Shown here: piece by piece, positions 1 through 8,930 of the stretch | Position numbering within the stretch: the first letter of the stretch is position 1 | How the letters are laid out: each line of letters opens with the position of its first letter | DNA from: JBFMGS01 sp040752635 | GTDB taxonomy: Bacteria; Bacillota; SHA-98; UBA4971 | DNA length: 57,826 nucleotides | Assembly: GCA_040752635.1 (NCBI GenBank) | Contig: JBFMGS010000005.1 | Location: forward strand, 1 to 57,826 | Direction of reading: 5' to 3' | Translations under genes and position numbers: made by a program | The notes under the pieces: generated by a model | What the model was told of the DNA's origin: nothing | What the model saw: only the letters and a program-made list of their open reading frames with translations | Databases searched by the model: none

Positions 1-1676
1 GATTGTATAACGTCGCCCTTGCTCTCCTCGGTTCGTCCACGGCTGTCTACATTATCTCGAATTTCAACGCCATAATCATGCGATTCGGGAGCCCGACGAC
101 GCTGGACCTGGCATTTGCAGCCATCGCCATTCTTTTGGTTCTTGAGATCGCCCGAAGGACCCTTGGATGGGCGTTGCCCATCATCGCAATGGCTTTTCTT
201 GCATATGCGTTCCTCGGGCCTTATTTGCCCGGCATCCTCCATCACAGGGGCTACGACTTACAAAGAGTGCTCAATCAGATGTACCTCACAACTGAGGGAA
301 TCTACGGTCTACCGCTTGGGGTTTCCGCGAACTACATATTCCTGTTCGTCTTGTTCGGATCGTTCTTGCTCGCAACAGGGGCTGGACAGTTCTACATCGA
401 CCTTGCAAATTCCCTCGTCGGAACCACTAGAGGGGGCCCGGCAAAGGTGGCGGTCATAGCCAGCGCATTCTTCGGAACGATTTCCGGGAGCGCCCAGGCT
501 AACGTGGCCGGGACGGGAATGATCACGATTCCGATGATGAAGAGCCTCGGATACCGTCCGGAATTCGCGGCTGCGGTCGAAGCGACGGCATCCACGGGCG
601 GGCAGATCATGCCCCCGGTTATGGGAGCGGCCGCATTCCTGATGGCCGAAATCCTAGGAGTCCCCTATCTCAAGATAGTCCAGGCCGCATTCATCCCGGC
701 GCTCATCTACTTCGTTTCGGTTCTGTTCTCCGTGGATTTCCAGGCAATCAAGAGGCGGATTGCGGGCCTGACCCGGGATCAAGTTCCTGATGCCAGGAAG
801 CTGCTTCGGGAAGGATGGCCTTACCTCTTGCCCATCGCCGTGCTGGTCATCCTTCTTGTCGTTGTCAAGTGGACCACCACCAAAGCCGCCGTGTACTCGG
901 TCCTTGCAACTGTACTTATAGGCTTCGTGCAACGCCGCAGTAAGTTCGGGCCAAGACAGGTGATAGACGCGTTTCGCGACGGAGCGAGGGGAGCCATGGT
1001 CGTGGTCACGGCCTGCGCATGTGCGGGGATCGTTGTGGCTGTGATCAATCTTACCGGGCTCGGGTTGCGCTTCTCCAACATCGTCGTCGCTGCGGCCGGG
1101 GGCAACCTGGTGCTGTTACTCGTGTTCGTGATGTTTGCATGTATCTTGTTGGGCATGGGGTTGCCTACGACGCCCGCGTATCTCGTACTTGCAGTTCTAG
1201 GCGCTCCGGCGCTGCAGTCGCTCGGTATCCCACCTCTTGCAGCACATATGTTCATATTCTATTTCGGCTGTATATCCATGATCACGCCACCGGTCGCGCT
1301 CGCTGTTTATGTCGCCGCCGGGATCGCAAAGGCGGATTTCTGGCGAACCGGCGTGAACGCGGTTAAACTCGGCATAGCTGCTTTCATCGTGCCGTTCTTC
1401 TTCATATTCAACCCACCTCTGCTCTTTCAGGGACCGCTCCTCTCCGTATTGTGGTCTGCTATCACTGCAGTGCTCGGCGCGATTCTCCTGAGCGGCGCGG
1501 TGATCGGGTGGTTCTTCGGTGATGTTGGCATACCTGAGAGGGTGGTGCTCTTTGCAAGCGCTCTGGGGCTCATAGATCCCGGCTCGCTCACGAACTGGCT
1601 GGGGTTTGCGGGCCTTGCTTCGATTATTGTGCTCCAGCGCATCCGCGGGGCCAGGCGGTCATCACTAGCGGCATAA
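1..1676 (+). CDS. TRAP transporter fused permease (DctQM-type, TAXI class), 5' partial
   Basis: Membrane permease of a tripartite ATP-independent periplasmic (TRAP) importer, in which the small (DctQ-like) and large (DctM-like) subunits are fused. The frame is open to the left edge; the first possible start is a TTG at 3, but fused TRAP permeases are usually longer than the 557 residues seen, so the N-terminus probably lies outside the window. The protein is almost entirely hydrophobic helices, with the glycine-rich DctM-type stretches GSAQANVAGTG (near residue 160) and GMGLPTTPAYL (near residue 383). The family uses an ion gradient to import organic acids or other small anions. The receptor gene follows at 1928 and a DUF1850 gene after that, the usual company of TAXI-type systems. 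The substrate cannot be read from sequence. Confidence 0.93.
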   Translation, partial: LYNVALALLGSSTAVYIISNFNAIIMRFGSPTTLDLAFAAIAILLVLEIARRTLGWALPIIAMAFLAYAFLGPYLPGILHHRGYDLQRVLNQMYLTTEGIYGLPLGVSANYIFLFVLFGSFLLATGAGQFYIDLANSLVGTTRGGPAKVAVIASAFFGTISGSAQANVAGTGMITIPMMKSLGYRPEFAAAVEATASTGGQIMPPVMGAAAFLMAEILGVPYLKIVQAAFIPALIYFVSVLFSVDFQAIKRRIAGLTRDQVPDARKLLREGWPYLLPIAVLVILLVVVKWTTTKAAVYSVLATVLIGFVQRRSKFGPRQVIDAFRDGARGAMVVVTACACAGIVVAVINLTGLGLRFSNIVVAAAGGNLVLLLVFVMFACILLGMGLPTTPAYLVLAVLGAPALQSLGIPPLAAHMFIFYFGCISMITPPVALAVYVAAGIAKADFWRTGVNAVKLGIAAFIVPFFFIFNPPLLFQGPLLSVLWSAITAVLGAILLSGAVIGWFFGDVGIPERVVLFASALGLIDPGSLTNWLGFAGLASIIVLQRIRGARRSSLAA

Positions 1677-1696
1677 CTGGGCGAAAAGCTGAACGG

Positions 1697-1717
1697 CCGG
1701 CATACCGGGTGTGCCGG
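1697..1717 (+). other. Intercistronic hairpin between TRAP permease and receptor
   Basis: Inverted repeat CCGGCA (1697-1702) / TGCCGG (1712-1717), just after the permease stop codon and about 210 bases before the receptor gene. There is no U-run, so it is more likely an mRNA-stabilising or attenuating hairpin than a full terminator. The rest of 1677-1927 shows nothing I can name. Confidence 0.4.
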
Positions 1718-1927
1718 ACGGATCGGGGCATCAGTGCCAGCACAACCGACTTTTCCGGTCCTGACGAGGAGGTGATACTGGGGACGGGTGGTGAGATAGG
1801 GCGAGAGTAGCGAGCGGTTAGGCGTAGGATTTGCTCATGGAGAAAGGTGCAAAGCGGGCAGGATGGCCCGCAGCGTGCACTCTGCAACCCCAAGCGACGT
1901 CCATACTTCTGGAAGGAGATGGAGAAA

Positions 1928-2884
1928 ATGACCAGGAAGATCATCTCTCTGTTGGCTGTATTGCTCCTGGCGATGAGTTGCGGAGCCGGAGTGGCGGCCG
2001 GCACTGCGCTTCCCAAAAACCTCTCGATCGGCGCGTGCGGCACAGCAGGGACCTTCTACCTCGTTGCTGCAGGTATCAGCGAGGTCATACAGAAATACCT
2101 TCGCGTACCCACGACATCAGAAGTGACAGCGTGTGCGGTAGAGAACGCGAAGCTGCTCGATAGCGGGAAAGTAGAGCTCGGCATCCTGACACCTGAGGTG
2201 GCGGATCAGGCGTACCGGGGCATTGCTCCTTTCACGAAGAAACAAGCGCTTCTTGCCTTGGCTCCTCTCTATCCCAACGTGTATCAGTTGATAGTCCCGG
2301 CAGATTCGCCAATAAACTCCATAATGGACATCAAAGGGAAGAGGGTCTCCCTTGGGGCGCCCGGCAGCGGTATCCTGGAAAGCAACAAGCTTCTCCTCGC
2401 CGCTCTGGGGATAAGTTTCAGCGATTTCAAGCCCGAGTTCCTTTCGTTTGCCGAAACAGGGGAGGCTATGAAAAACGGGTGGGTTGACGCAGCGCTCATC
2501 GTCACGGCTGCTCCATCCTCGTGGGCACTGGACGTCGAGTCTGTGAAGCCCATCAAGCTCGTCCCGCTTACGGAGAGAGAACTCAGCACTATAGTTGAGA
2601 AAGTGCCATACTACGTGCCGACCACTATTCCAAAGGGTCGTTACAAGTCGCAAGACTATGAGGTTCGCAGCTTCGCGGCGTGGAATGTACTTGCGGTACA
2701 GAAAGACCTGCCCGAGGACGTTGTGTACGAACTCACGAAGGCTATTATGGAACATAACGAGGACCTTGCGAAAGTCCACAAGGCGGCGGCAAACATAAAG
2801 GCCGAGAATGCAGGCACGGTAAAAATCCCGTATCATCCCGGGGCAATCAAGTACTACAAGGAGAAAGGCATTGCCTTGAACTAG
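1928..2884 (+). CDS. TAXI family TRAP transporter solute-binding receptor
   Basis: Extracytoplasmic receptor that captures the substrate for the TRAP permease encoded just upstream. Start chosen at ATG 1928: AAGGAG at 1913-1918 lies 9 bases before it, while the in-frame ATG at 1919 touches that site. The 318-residue product has a signal sequence with a Cys after LLLAM.S, possibly a loose lipobox, followed by the TAXI-typical N-terminus with SIGACGTAGTFYLVAAGI, which binds ligand in this family. Later segments (TPEVADQAYRG, GAPGSG, VDAALIV) fit the two-lobed periplasmic-binding fold. TAXI receptors have been linked to glutamate-like and other acidic substrates, but none is specific enough to name here. 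Confidence 0.93.
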   Translation: MTRKIISLLAVLLLAMSCGAGVAAGTALPKNLSIGACGTAGTFYLVAAGISEVIQKYLRVPTTSEVTACAVENAKLLDSGKVELGILTPEVADQAYRGIAPFTKKQALLALAPLYPNVYQLIVPADSPINSIMDIKGKRVSLGAPGSGILESNKLLLAALGISFSDFKPEFLSFAETGEAMKNGWVDAALIVTAAPSSWALDVESVKPIKLVPLTERELSTIVEKVPYYVPTTIPKGRYKSQDYEVRSFAAWNVLAVQKDLPEDVVYELTKAIMEHNEDLAKVHKAAANIKAENAGTVKIPYHPGAIKYYKEKGIALN

Positions 2885-3191
2885 TTGCAGCGATAGAGCT
2901 GCCGCTTACCTGGGGTTGTAATGTCGGTCGCCGGCCTCGCGATAACCCCGGTCTGGCAATAACTAGCTGGGCCGGCGGCCGGGACCCGGTAGGCGTAGCA
3001 GGCGGCGTCAACTCTCCTGATCGGCGGCGCGTGAGAGCCGCGTATGCCCGGGCAGGGTCGGGGTCGCGGACGAATAGGCGAACGTCGCGGGCGAATGAGA
3101 AGAAGCGGTCACCAATAATAGGATGAAACAGGGCTTGGGAAGCAACGGGCCGCCGGGCACCAAATAACCGGCTGGAGCGGGGAAGCTTCAG

Positions 3192-3719
3192 GTGTCTCAC
3201 GTGTCTTATGTGTCCAGCGCCTCTGTCAAATACAGGCGATGTAAATCCGTGGTGGTACTGGTCTTATGCATCTTATCCGCTGCCGCCGCCTTTCTTGCCT
3301 TTTACTCGAAAAACGCAGCGGGGCAGCGCATGCTCGTCATCTCGGGCGAAGATAAGAGTAAACCCATCTTGGAGATTCCTGTGTCGCCTGGCTCGGAGTT
3401 CACCGTGAAGTACACGCACAGCCAGACAGGGGGGCCTATGGAGATGCATTTTGCGGTGGATCCGGGTTATAAGATCGTGCTTACTGAGATTCGAGCCAAG
3501 GTCCTGAGGCCCGAAATCGAGGAACTCACGGGGTACGCGCGGACAGTCGTGAGGCATGACGGGTGGACCATATACCGTGACATCGGGCAGAAGATGGATC
3601 CGCTTTTTCTGAGAGTAAGGGTGTCGCCCGGGGAGCACAGCCTCGTGATCAATGGCAAGGAGATCCCGCTGTTGTCAATCGCGGGCGCAGGCGACCGGCT
3701 GCAATTCAGGGTGAAGTAG
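3192..3719 (+). CDS. DUF1850 domain protein (TAXI-TRAP accessory)
   Basis: A 175-residue protein with one N-terminal membrane/signal segment (about residues 18-38) and an extracytoplasmic beta-rich domain containing the DUF1850 pattern: VKYTHSQTGGPMEMHF, an acidic stretch around EIRAK, and a C-terminal FLRVRVSPGEHSL. DUF1850 genes commonly lie beside TAXI-type TRAP transporters; their biochemical role is unknown. Start is a GTG with a weak ribosome site; GTG codons 9 and 18 bases further in are alternatives. The 300-base gap before it (2885-3191) has a GGGGTT/AACCCC inverted repeat near 2914-2955 and no convincing gene. Confidence 0.8.
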   Translation: MSHVSYVSSASVKYRRCKSVVVLVLCILSAAAAFLAFYSKNAAGQRMLVISGEDKSKPILEIPVSPGSEFTVKYTHSQTGGPMEMHFAVDPGYKIVLTEIRAKVLRPEIEELTGYARTVVRHDGWTIYRDIGQKMDPLFLRVRVSPGEHSLVINGKEIPLLSIAGAGDRLQFRVK

Positions 3720-3740
3720 AAGCCCGTAGAAGTCGACGAA

Positions 3741-3802
3741 TGCTGTGAACATGTACAGCACCGGGAGCACGGTGTACAAGAGAAATGGTACACAAGAGAA
3801 GA
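3741..3802 (+). promoter_or_regulatory. Inverted and direct repeats upstream of the Mo hydroxylase operon
   Basis: Three overlapping symmetries sit 15-75 bases before the first Mo hydroxylase gene: TGCTGT (3741-3746) / ACAGCA (3755-3760); a hairpin at 3752-3778 (TGTACAGCACCG against CGGTGTACA); and two near-identical direct copies, GGTGTACAAGAGAA (3771) and GGTACACAAGAGAA (3787). This is what an operator or leader structure would look like; which regulator acts on it is unknown, although two GntR proteins are encoded in the island. Confidence 0.45.
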
Positions 3803-3816
3803 GGTGACTCTGGCCA

Positions 3817-4710
3817 ATGCGTAGTAGACTGCCAGCGTTCGAATACGCTGAAGCCCGTTCGGTTGATGCCGCACTGTCCTTTCTCAGCGCCCGTGGCGCA
3901 GGGGCAAAGCCTCTCGCCGGAGGCACTGACCTTCTGGTGGCAATGAGGATGAAAGGAGCAAGACCTTCGGCCCTGGTAAACCTGAAAACCATCCCGGGGT
4001 TGGACAAGATCGAGGGCCGTGAGGACGGGCTCCATATCGGGGCGCTTGTCACGATGCAGGCGGTAGCAAGTTCTTCTGAAGTCGCGCGCGAGTATGCGTG
4101 CCTTGCGCAGGCCGCAAGCGTGGTGGGTTCATGGCAGGTGCGGTGCAGGGCCACTTTAGGAGGCAACCTCTGCAACGGAGCGCCATCTGCAGAGACGGCC
4201 CCGCCCCTCCTTGTGCTCGGCGCGAAGGCGGCGATTGCTGAGCCGGGTGGCAGGTGTCAGGTGATCGACCTCGAACGGTTTTTCCACGGTCCCGGCGCAA
4301 CCGAGTGCAGCCAGGGGAAGCTTCTTCTTGAGGTTATGGTACCGAAGCCGGAGGAGAATCTACGGACCATTTACATAAAGCACAGCCCCAGGAAGGCAAT
4401 GGACATCGCGGTCGTCGGAGTCGCTGTTGCACTGTCTTTCGACAGGGGGGGGCATATCATCAAGGATGCGCGCATCGCACTCGGGGCGGTCGCCCCGACT
4501 CCACTCCGGGCCCGTGAGGCTGAAGAGAGCCTGGTTGGGCGGGCTTTCACCTGTGACGTGGCTCGAGACGCAGGAAGACTGGCAGCAGCGTGTGCGAAGC
4601 CCATTTCCGACGTTCGGGCCTCGGCAGAGTACAGGTTGGAGATGATTGAAGTGCTGGTTGCGCGGGCGCTAACAGCACTTGTCGATGCCGGAAGGGGTGG
4701 GCAGGTGTGA
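3817..4710 (+). CDS. xdhB: Xanthine dehydrogenase family, FAD-binding subunit
   Basis: FAD subunit of a molybdenum hydroxylase; it passes electrons from the iron-sulphur subunit to the acceptor. The 297-residue length matches stand-alone FAD subunits (E. coli XdhB type). Both FAD-binding loops are clear: LAGGTDLL near residue 33 and ATLGGNLCNGAPSAETAP near residue 110. The C-terminal CO_deh_flav_C-like domain carries the ALGAVAPTPLRA segment. ATG 3817 is preceded by AGAGGTG. The stop overlaps the GTG of the 2Fe-2S gene by four bases (GTGA), so the three genes 3817-7561 form one translationally coupled operon in the order FAD, FeS, Mo. Substrate preference among purines or other N-heterocycles is inferred from the surrounding nucleoside genes only. 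Confidence 0.92.
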   Translation: MRSRLPAFEYAEARSVDAALSFLSARGAGAKPLAGGTDLLVAMRMKGARPSALVNLKTIPGLDKIEGREDGLHIGALVTMQAVASSSEVAREYACLAQAASVVGSWQVRCRATLGGNLCNGAPSAETAPPLLVLGAKAAIAEPGGRCQVIDLERFFHGPGATECSQGKLLLEVMVPKPEENLRTIYIKHSPRKAMDIAVVGVAVALSFDRGGHIIKDARIALGAVAPTPLRAREAEESLVGRAFTCDVARDAGRLAAACAKPISDVRASAEYRLEMIEVLVARALTALVDAGRGGQV

Positions 4711-5219
4711 GCGAGACAGGACGTTGTCAAAATGGTAAGACGCCTATCACACTCAAGGTGAACGGCAAGGATTACGAGTTGCTGGTGAAACCCAACGAGA
4801 CCCTCCTTGACGTGCTGCGCGAACGGTTGGGCCTTACTGGCACAAAGAAAGGGTGTGACCTCGGGGACTGTGGTGCGTGCACCGTGCTGCTCGACGGCAA
4901 CCCGGTGAACTCGTGTCTTGTGCTTGCTGTGGACGCTGCGCACGGAGAGGTTCTCACTATTGAGGGTCTTGCCGAGAACGGCGAACTCCACCCGTTGCAG
5001 GATGCATTTATACAGTATGGCGCGATACAATGCGGATACTGCTCTCCTGGGATGATCATGACGTTGAAAGCCTTGCTCGACCGCCAGCCGAATCCTACGC
5101 GGGAACAGGTTATGAGCGCGATCGCAGGCAACCTCTGCCGGTGCGGCGGGTATCACAAGATTGCTGAGGCGGCCCTTGCGGCGTCGCGGACAATGCATGG
5201 GGGTGACGGGAAGTCGTGA
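4707..5219 (+). CDS. xdhC: Xanthine dehydrogenase family, 2Fe-2S subunit
   Basis: Small iron-sulphur subunit carrying two [2Fe-2S] clusters that relay electrons from the Mo centre to FAD. The plant-ferredoxin-like cluster has Cys50, Cys55, Cys58 and Cys70 (GCDLGDCGAC...C); the second, helical cluster has Cys109, Cys112, Cys144 and Cys146 (CGYCSPG and NLCRCGGY). The 170 residues match the family's usual 155-170. It starts at a GTG overlapping the previous stop and ends with a four-base overlap onto the Mo-subunit GTG. All eight ligands are present, so the subunit should be functional. Confidence 0.95.
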   Translation: MSETGRCQNGKTPITLKVNGKDYELLVKPNETLLDVLRERLGLTGTKKGCDLGDCGACTVLLDGNPVNSCLVLAVDAAHGEVLTIEGLAENGELHPLQDAFIQYGAIQCGYCSPGMIMTLKALLDRQPNPTREQVMSAIAGNLCRCGGYHKIAEAALAASRTMHGGDGKS

Positions 5220-7561
5220 GCGGATTCACTACCATTGGCAAGTTTGAGCCGAGGATTGACTCGCCAGGCAAAGCCACCGGGCAGACGAGGTACATTACAG
5301 ATCTTAGCATGCCGGGGTTGGTGCACGGGAAGGTGTTCCGCAGCACCCATGCCCACGCCAGGATCTTGCGGATAGACACCTCCGAAGCTGAGCGCATGCC
5401 GGGTGTGGTGGCTGTCGTCACGGGGAAGGACGCTCCTTACACATATGGCCGGATGGTGGAAGACGAGCCCTTCCTTGCACGCGACGTGGTCAGGTACATA
5501 GGCGAGCCTGTGGCCGCCGTGGCCGCGATCGACGAGGCGACCGCAGAAGATGCGCTCGAGAAGATCCGCATAGAGTATGAACCCCTGCCCGCGGTCTTTG
5601 ACGCGAGAGAGGCCCTTTCGCCCGGTGCTCCCGTAATTCATCCCAACCTTGGCTCATACCCGAAGGGAGCGCTTCCGACGCCTGTCGCCGGCACCAATAT
5701 ATGTAGCAGGCTCAAAGTCAGGAAAGGCGACGTTGAAGCAGGTTTCGCCCAATCGGACTTCGTGTTCGAGCATACGTTCACCACGCCTGCTATACAGCAC
5801 TGCTATATCGAGCCGTGCGCTGCAATAGCCCAGGTTGATCCGTCCGGTGTGATCACCGTATGGAGTGGCACGCAAGGTGTTCACCTGGTTCAGCAGTTGC
5901 TGAGCGGTGCGCTCGACGTGCCCATCGATAGGGTGCGGGTCATTCAGCCTCCTTACGGCGGGGGCTTCGGAGGCAAGGTTCCCATGCACGTAGAGCCGGT
6001 TGCGGTGGCTCTCGCGTTGAAGTGTGGCAGGCCGGTGCGGGTGGTGCTAAACCGCGAAGAAGAGTTCACCTGTTCTTCAGTGCGCCACCCGAGCATCGTG
6101 ACGATAAAAAGCGGGGTGACCCGGGACGGGCGGATCCTGGCGCGTAAGGCCAGCATCATTCTGGATAAGGGGGCGTATGCCCGGACCGGGCCCTCGGTGC
6201 TCAGAAACGCGGGCGTTACGGTGAGCGGCCCTTATGACATACCCCACGTGTGGATCGATGGGCTGTGTGTATACACCAACAAGGTGCCTTCGTCAAGCCT
6301 GAGAGGCTACGGCACCCCGCAGATGGCGTGGGCGTATGAATCCCACATGGACATGATAGCGCACGAGATCGGGATGGACCCGGTCGAGTTCAGGTTGAAG
6401 AACGCCCTCCGTGACGGAGGAGAGAACGCAAACGGTGAGAAGGTGGCCTACGTCGCTGTTGACCGCTGTATCGAGCGGGTAGCCAGCGAGATAGGCTGGG
6501 GCCAGCCCAGGGCCGAAGCGCCTCCTGGCAAGGCACGGGGGAAGGGGATCTCCAGCGTCGTCAAAGCCAGCACCCGCCCGGCGCAGTCCATAGTAGTGCT
6601 GAGGCTCCACAGGAGCGGGCGGGTACGCGCCCTTATCAGCGCAAGCGAGATGGGGCAGGGAGTGCAGACTGTAGTCGCCCAGATTGTCGCGGAGGAGCTG
6701 GGGCTGCCTGTGGACAGGGTCTCGGTCACGCAGCCGGACACGGATTACACGCCTTTTGATGAACTCACTGTCGCGAGCAAGGCGACGTTCCATACCGGGA
6801 ATGCAACGAGGGCGGCAGCGATCGACCTGCGGCGTCAGCTTTTGGAGGGGGCTGCGGAGCAGCTCGGCGTGGCGCAGGATTCGCTCGCGCTCGAAGGAGG
6901 CAGGATACGCAGCCGGGACGGGAGCGTATCCGTTGCCATATCAGAGGTGATCGGCAAGGGGCGGTATCGCGCGGCAAACGAGTTAGTCGGCACGGGCATG
7001 TTCGTTTCAAGCTACGTTAAACCCCTGGACCCGGAGACCGGCCTTTCAGACTCGCCGGTTGCCTTCTGGATGTACGCGGCCCATGCGGCCGAGGTTGAGG
7101 TGGACCTTGAAACCGGACATGTGCAGGTCTTGAAGGTCGCCGCCGCCCACGACGTGGGCCAGGCGATAAACCGCCTTGGGTGCGAGCAGCAGATCCAGGG
7201 CGGGGTGGTTTTTGCACTGGGGCAATCGGTGTGGGAAGAGACCATGTTCCGGGACGGCCGGGTGACAAACCCCACGCTACTAGATTACAAGGTGTTCACT
7301 TCGCTCGATACCCCCGAGGTTGTCCCGATCCTGGTGGAGGACGCGCCGCATGGGCTGGGGCCATACGGGGCCAAGGGCCTTGGCGAGGTGACCACGACAC
7401 CCACGGCTGCTGCGATCGCAAACGCCCTGTACGATGCAGTTGGAGTCCGAATTACTGACTTGCCGCTTACGCCAGAGAGAGTCCTGAGCGCATTGAAAGC
7501 GGCCGGGAAATCGTCCCGACGGCTCATGTCAGGACGGGTTGCGTGTCAGTGTAAGAACTAA
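5216..7561 (+). CDS. xdhA: Xanthine dehydrogenase family, molybdopterin-binding catalytic subunit
   Basis: Catalytic subunit that hydroxylates a purine-like substrate at the Mo-pyranopterin centre. The 781 residues cover both aldehyde oxidase/xanthine dehydrogenase domains. Visible cofactor motifs are GGGFGGK (near residue 250), RGYGTPQ with Arg363 in place of the usual RGFG.PQ, SEMGQG near residue 480, and the catalytic Glu724 in GAKGLGE. The Cys-containing active-site loop of CO dehydrogenases (AYXCSFR) is absent, which argues against CoxL. The start is a GTG overlapping the previous stop. Downstream lies an FrhB-like iron-sulphur flavoprotein, which could be the electron outlet. Exact substrate (hypoxanthine, xanthine or another heterocycle) is not provable from sequence. 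Confidence 0.92.
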   Translation: MSGFTTIGKFEPRIDSPGKATGQTRYITDLSMPGLVHGKVFRSTHAHARILRIDTSEAERMPGVVAVVTGKDAPYTYGRMVEDEPFLARDVVRYIGEPVAAVAAIDEATAEDALEKIRIEYEPLPAVFDAREALSPGAPVIHPNLGSYPKGALPTPVAGTNICSRLKVRKGDVEAGFAQSDFVFEHTFTTPAIQHCYIEPCAAIAQVDPSGVITVWSGTQGVHLVQQLLSGALDVPIDRVRVIQPPYGGGFGGKVPMHVEPVAVALALKCGRPVRVVLNREEEFTCSSVRHPSIVTIKSGVTRDGRILARKASIILDKGAYARTGPSVLRNAGVTVSGPYDIPHVWIDGLCVYTNKVPSSSLRGYGTPQMAWAYESHMDMIAHEIGMDPVEFRLKNALRDGGENANGEKVAYVAVDRCIERVASEIGWGQPRAEAPPGKARGKGISSVVKASTRPAQSIVVLRLHRSGRVRALISASEMGQGVQTVVAQIVAEELGLPVDRVSVTQPDTDYTPFDELTVASKATFHTGNATRAAAIDLRRQLLEGAAEQLGVAQDSLALEGGRIRSRDGSVSVAISEVIGKGRYRAANELVGTGMFVSSYVKPLDPETGLSDSPVAFWMYAAHAAEVEVDLETGHVQVLKVAAAHDVGQAINRLGCEQQIQGGVVFALGQSVWEETMFRDGRVTNPTLLDYKVFTSLDTPEVVPILVEDAPHGLGPYGAKGLGEVTTTPTAAAIANALYDAVGVRITDLPLTPERVLSALKAAGKSSRRLMSGRVACQCKN

Positions 7562-7623
7562 ACCCGGTGTGCGGGCCCCGGAGCAGGGACCGCGCGCCTG
7601 CGGGTTGTGGAAGGGATGTTTCG

Positions 7624-8841
7624 ATGAAGGCAGAAACGACCGAGAAGAAGGGCTTCGAAAACCTGAACGCGGATGTCGTCAGAACAGGCTTGTGCACCTC
7701 ATGCGGGACCTGCGCGGGCGTGTGTGCAACAGCGGCTATTGAGATGGACTACACGCTGGACGAGCCTCTCCCGAAGCCTGCCGGCAAGTGCACGTCGTGT
7801 GGGGCGTGTTATGATGTATGCCCGGGTAAGGACGTCCCGCTGCGCGACATGGATAGATTCTTTCTTGGCAGAGAACGCGATGAAGAGAAGGACCCCATCG
7901 GCCTCTTCAAGTCGTGCTACCGCGGCTGGTCCACGGACCCTTATGTAAAGTCCAATTCAAGCAGCGGAGGTGTAGTGACGGGGGTCTGCAGCTATGCGCT
8001 GGAAAACGACATTGTTGACGCGGTGATCATGGCGGGTTGGAGCAAGGACGATCCGACGCGCTGTCGCCCTATCGTGACAACGTCTCCAAAGGAAGTCGGG
8101 GAAGCTGCAAGGTCCGCCATGGTGATAGTCCCTAACAATGCTCTCTTGGCGGAGGCGGTGCTGAAAGAGAAGCACTCCAGGATCGGAGTGGTAGGTCTCC
8201 CATGCCACGTGCACGGGCTGCGGAAGCTCCAGATGCGCGGGCAACCTAAGAAGCTTGCGGGTTCAATCAAGTTCATCGTAGGCCTGTTCTGCGCCGCCAC
8301 CTACTACTGGGAGGGCATCCGGCACCTCATTCGGGAGTTCACGGACATTCAGGACATGAATGATATCGTCAGGCTCGACTACCGCGGCGGGCAGTGGCCG
8401 GGGGGCATGTACGCCGTTACAAGCGATGCGAAGGTGCACTTTGTCGCCAGCAAACACGATTACACATGGCACTTCCTGGGCGCAAGTACGTTCAAACGCG
8501 ATCGCTGTATCATGTGCACTGATTTCGCGGCGGAGCTCGCGGATGTCTCTTGCGGCGACATATTTCAGCCCGTGATACCTAATGACCGGAGAATCGTGGC
8601 CACCGTTACCAGGACCGACGTTGGGGAGGATCTCGTGAGAAAGACCGCCGAGGCCGGGTATATTCGGATAGAGCCACATGACCCGAAGCTGATACCAGCG
8701 AGCGGCCTCGGATGGGAGGCTAAGAAACACGCCGGGATGTACAGGCTCGTGCAGCGGCGGGAGTTCGGGTGGCCCACTCCAGATTATCAGTATGAACCCA
8801 GGGTCGTGCCACTTAATAGGAAGCTTACCTTCCCATCGTAA
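7624..8841 (+). CDS. Coenzyme F420 hydrogenase/dehydrogenase beta-subunit family protein with N-terminal ferredoxin domain
   Basis: An iron-sulphur flavoprotein of the FrhB/FdhB family, about 405 residues. Residues ~23-65 hold two [4Fe-4S] motifs, CTSCGTCAGVC and CTSCGACYDVC; the FrhB N domain follows (SSSGGVVTG) and then the FrhB C domain with GLPCHVHGLRK, KFIVGLFC and CIMCTDFAAELADVS. Relatives transfer electrons among flavin, ferredoxin and F420 or other carriers. Start chosen at ATG 7624 behind GGAAGGG; the frame opens further upstream without a ribosome site. It follows the Mo hydroxylase by 62 bases in the same direction and is probably co-transcribed, so it may couple purine oxidation to ferredoxin. 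That role is inference; F420 use is not implied by the family name. Confidence 0.88.
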   Translation: MKAETTEKKGFENLNADVVRTGLCTSCGTCAGVCATAAIEMDYTLDEPLPKPAGKCTSCGACYDVCPGKDVPLRDMDRFFLGRERDEEKDPIGLFKSCYRGWSTDPYVKSNSSSGGVVTGVCSYALENDIVDAVIMAGWSKDDPTRCRPIVTTSPKEVGEAARSAMVIVPNNALLAEAVLKEKHSRIGVVGLPCHVHGLRKLQMRGQPKKLAGSIKFIVGLFCAATYYWEGIRHLIREFTDIQDMNDIVRLDYRGGQWPGGMYAVTSDAKVHFVASKHDYTWHFLGASTFKRDRCIMCTDFAAELADVSCGDIFQPVIPNDRRIVATVTRTDVGEDLVRKTAEAGYIRIEPHDPKLIPASGLGWEAKKHAGMYRLVQRREFGWPTPDYQYEPRVVPLNRKLTFPS

Positions 8842-8930
8842 CAGGAGCTTTCTACCTTGAGTTGCCTGATCCGTATCTGTTAAGAGGCCACCGGCAGGAG
8901 GCGCTCAACTGGATATGTTGGTGAAGATAT

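Noticed and set aside
4371..5198. 275-codon minus-strand frame opposite the Mo hydroxylase genes
   Set aside because: Overlaps two certain genes on the other strand; no motif.
5216..7561. CO dehydrogenase large subunit (CoxL)
   Set aside because: The gene order FAD-FeS-Mo matches cox operons, but the characteristic Cys-containing active-site loop is missing and neighbours are purine genes.
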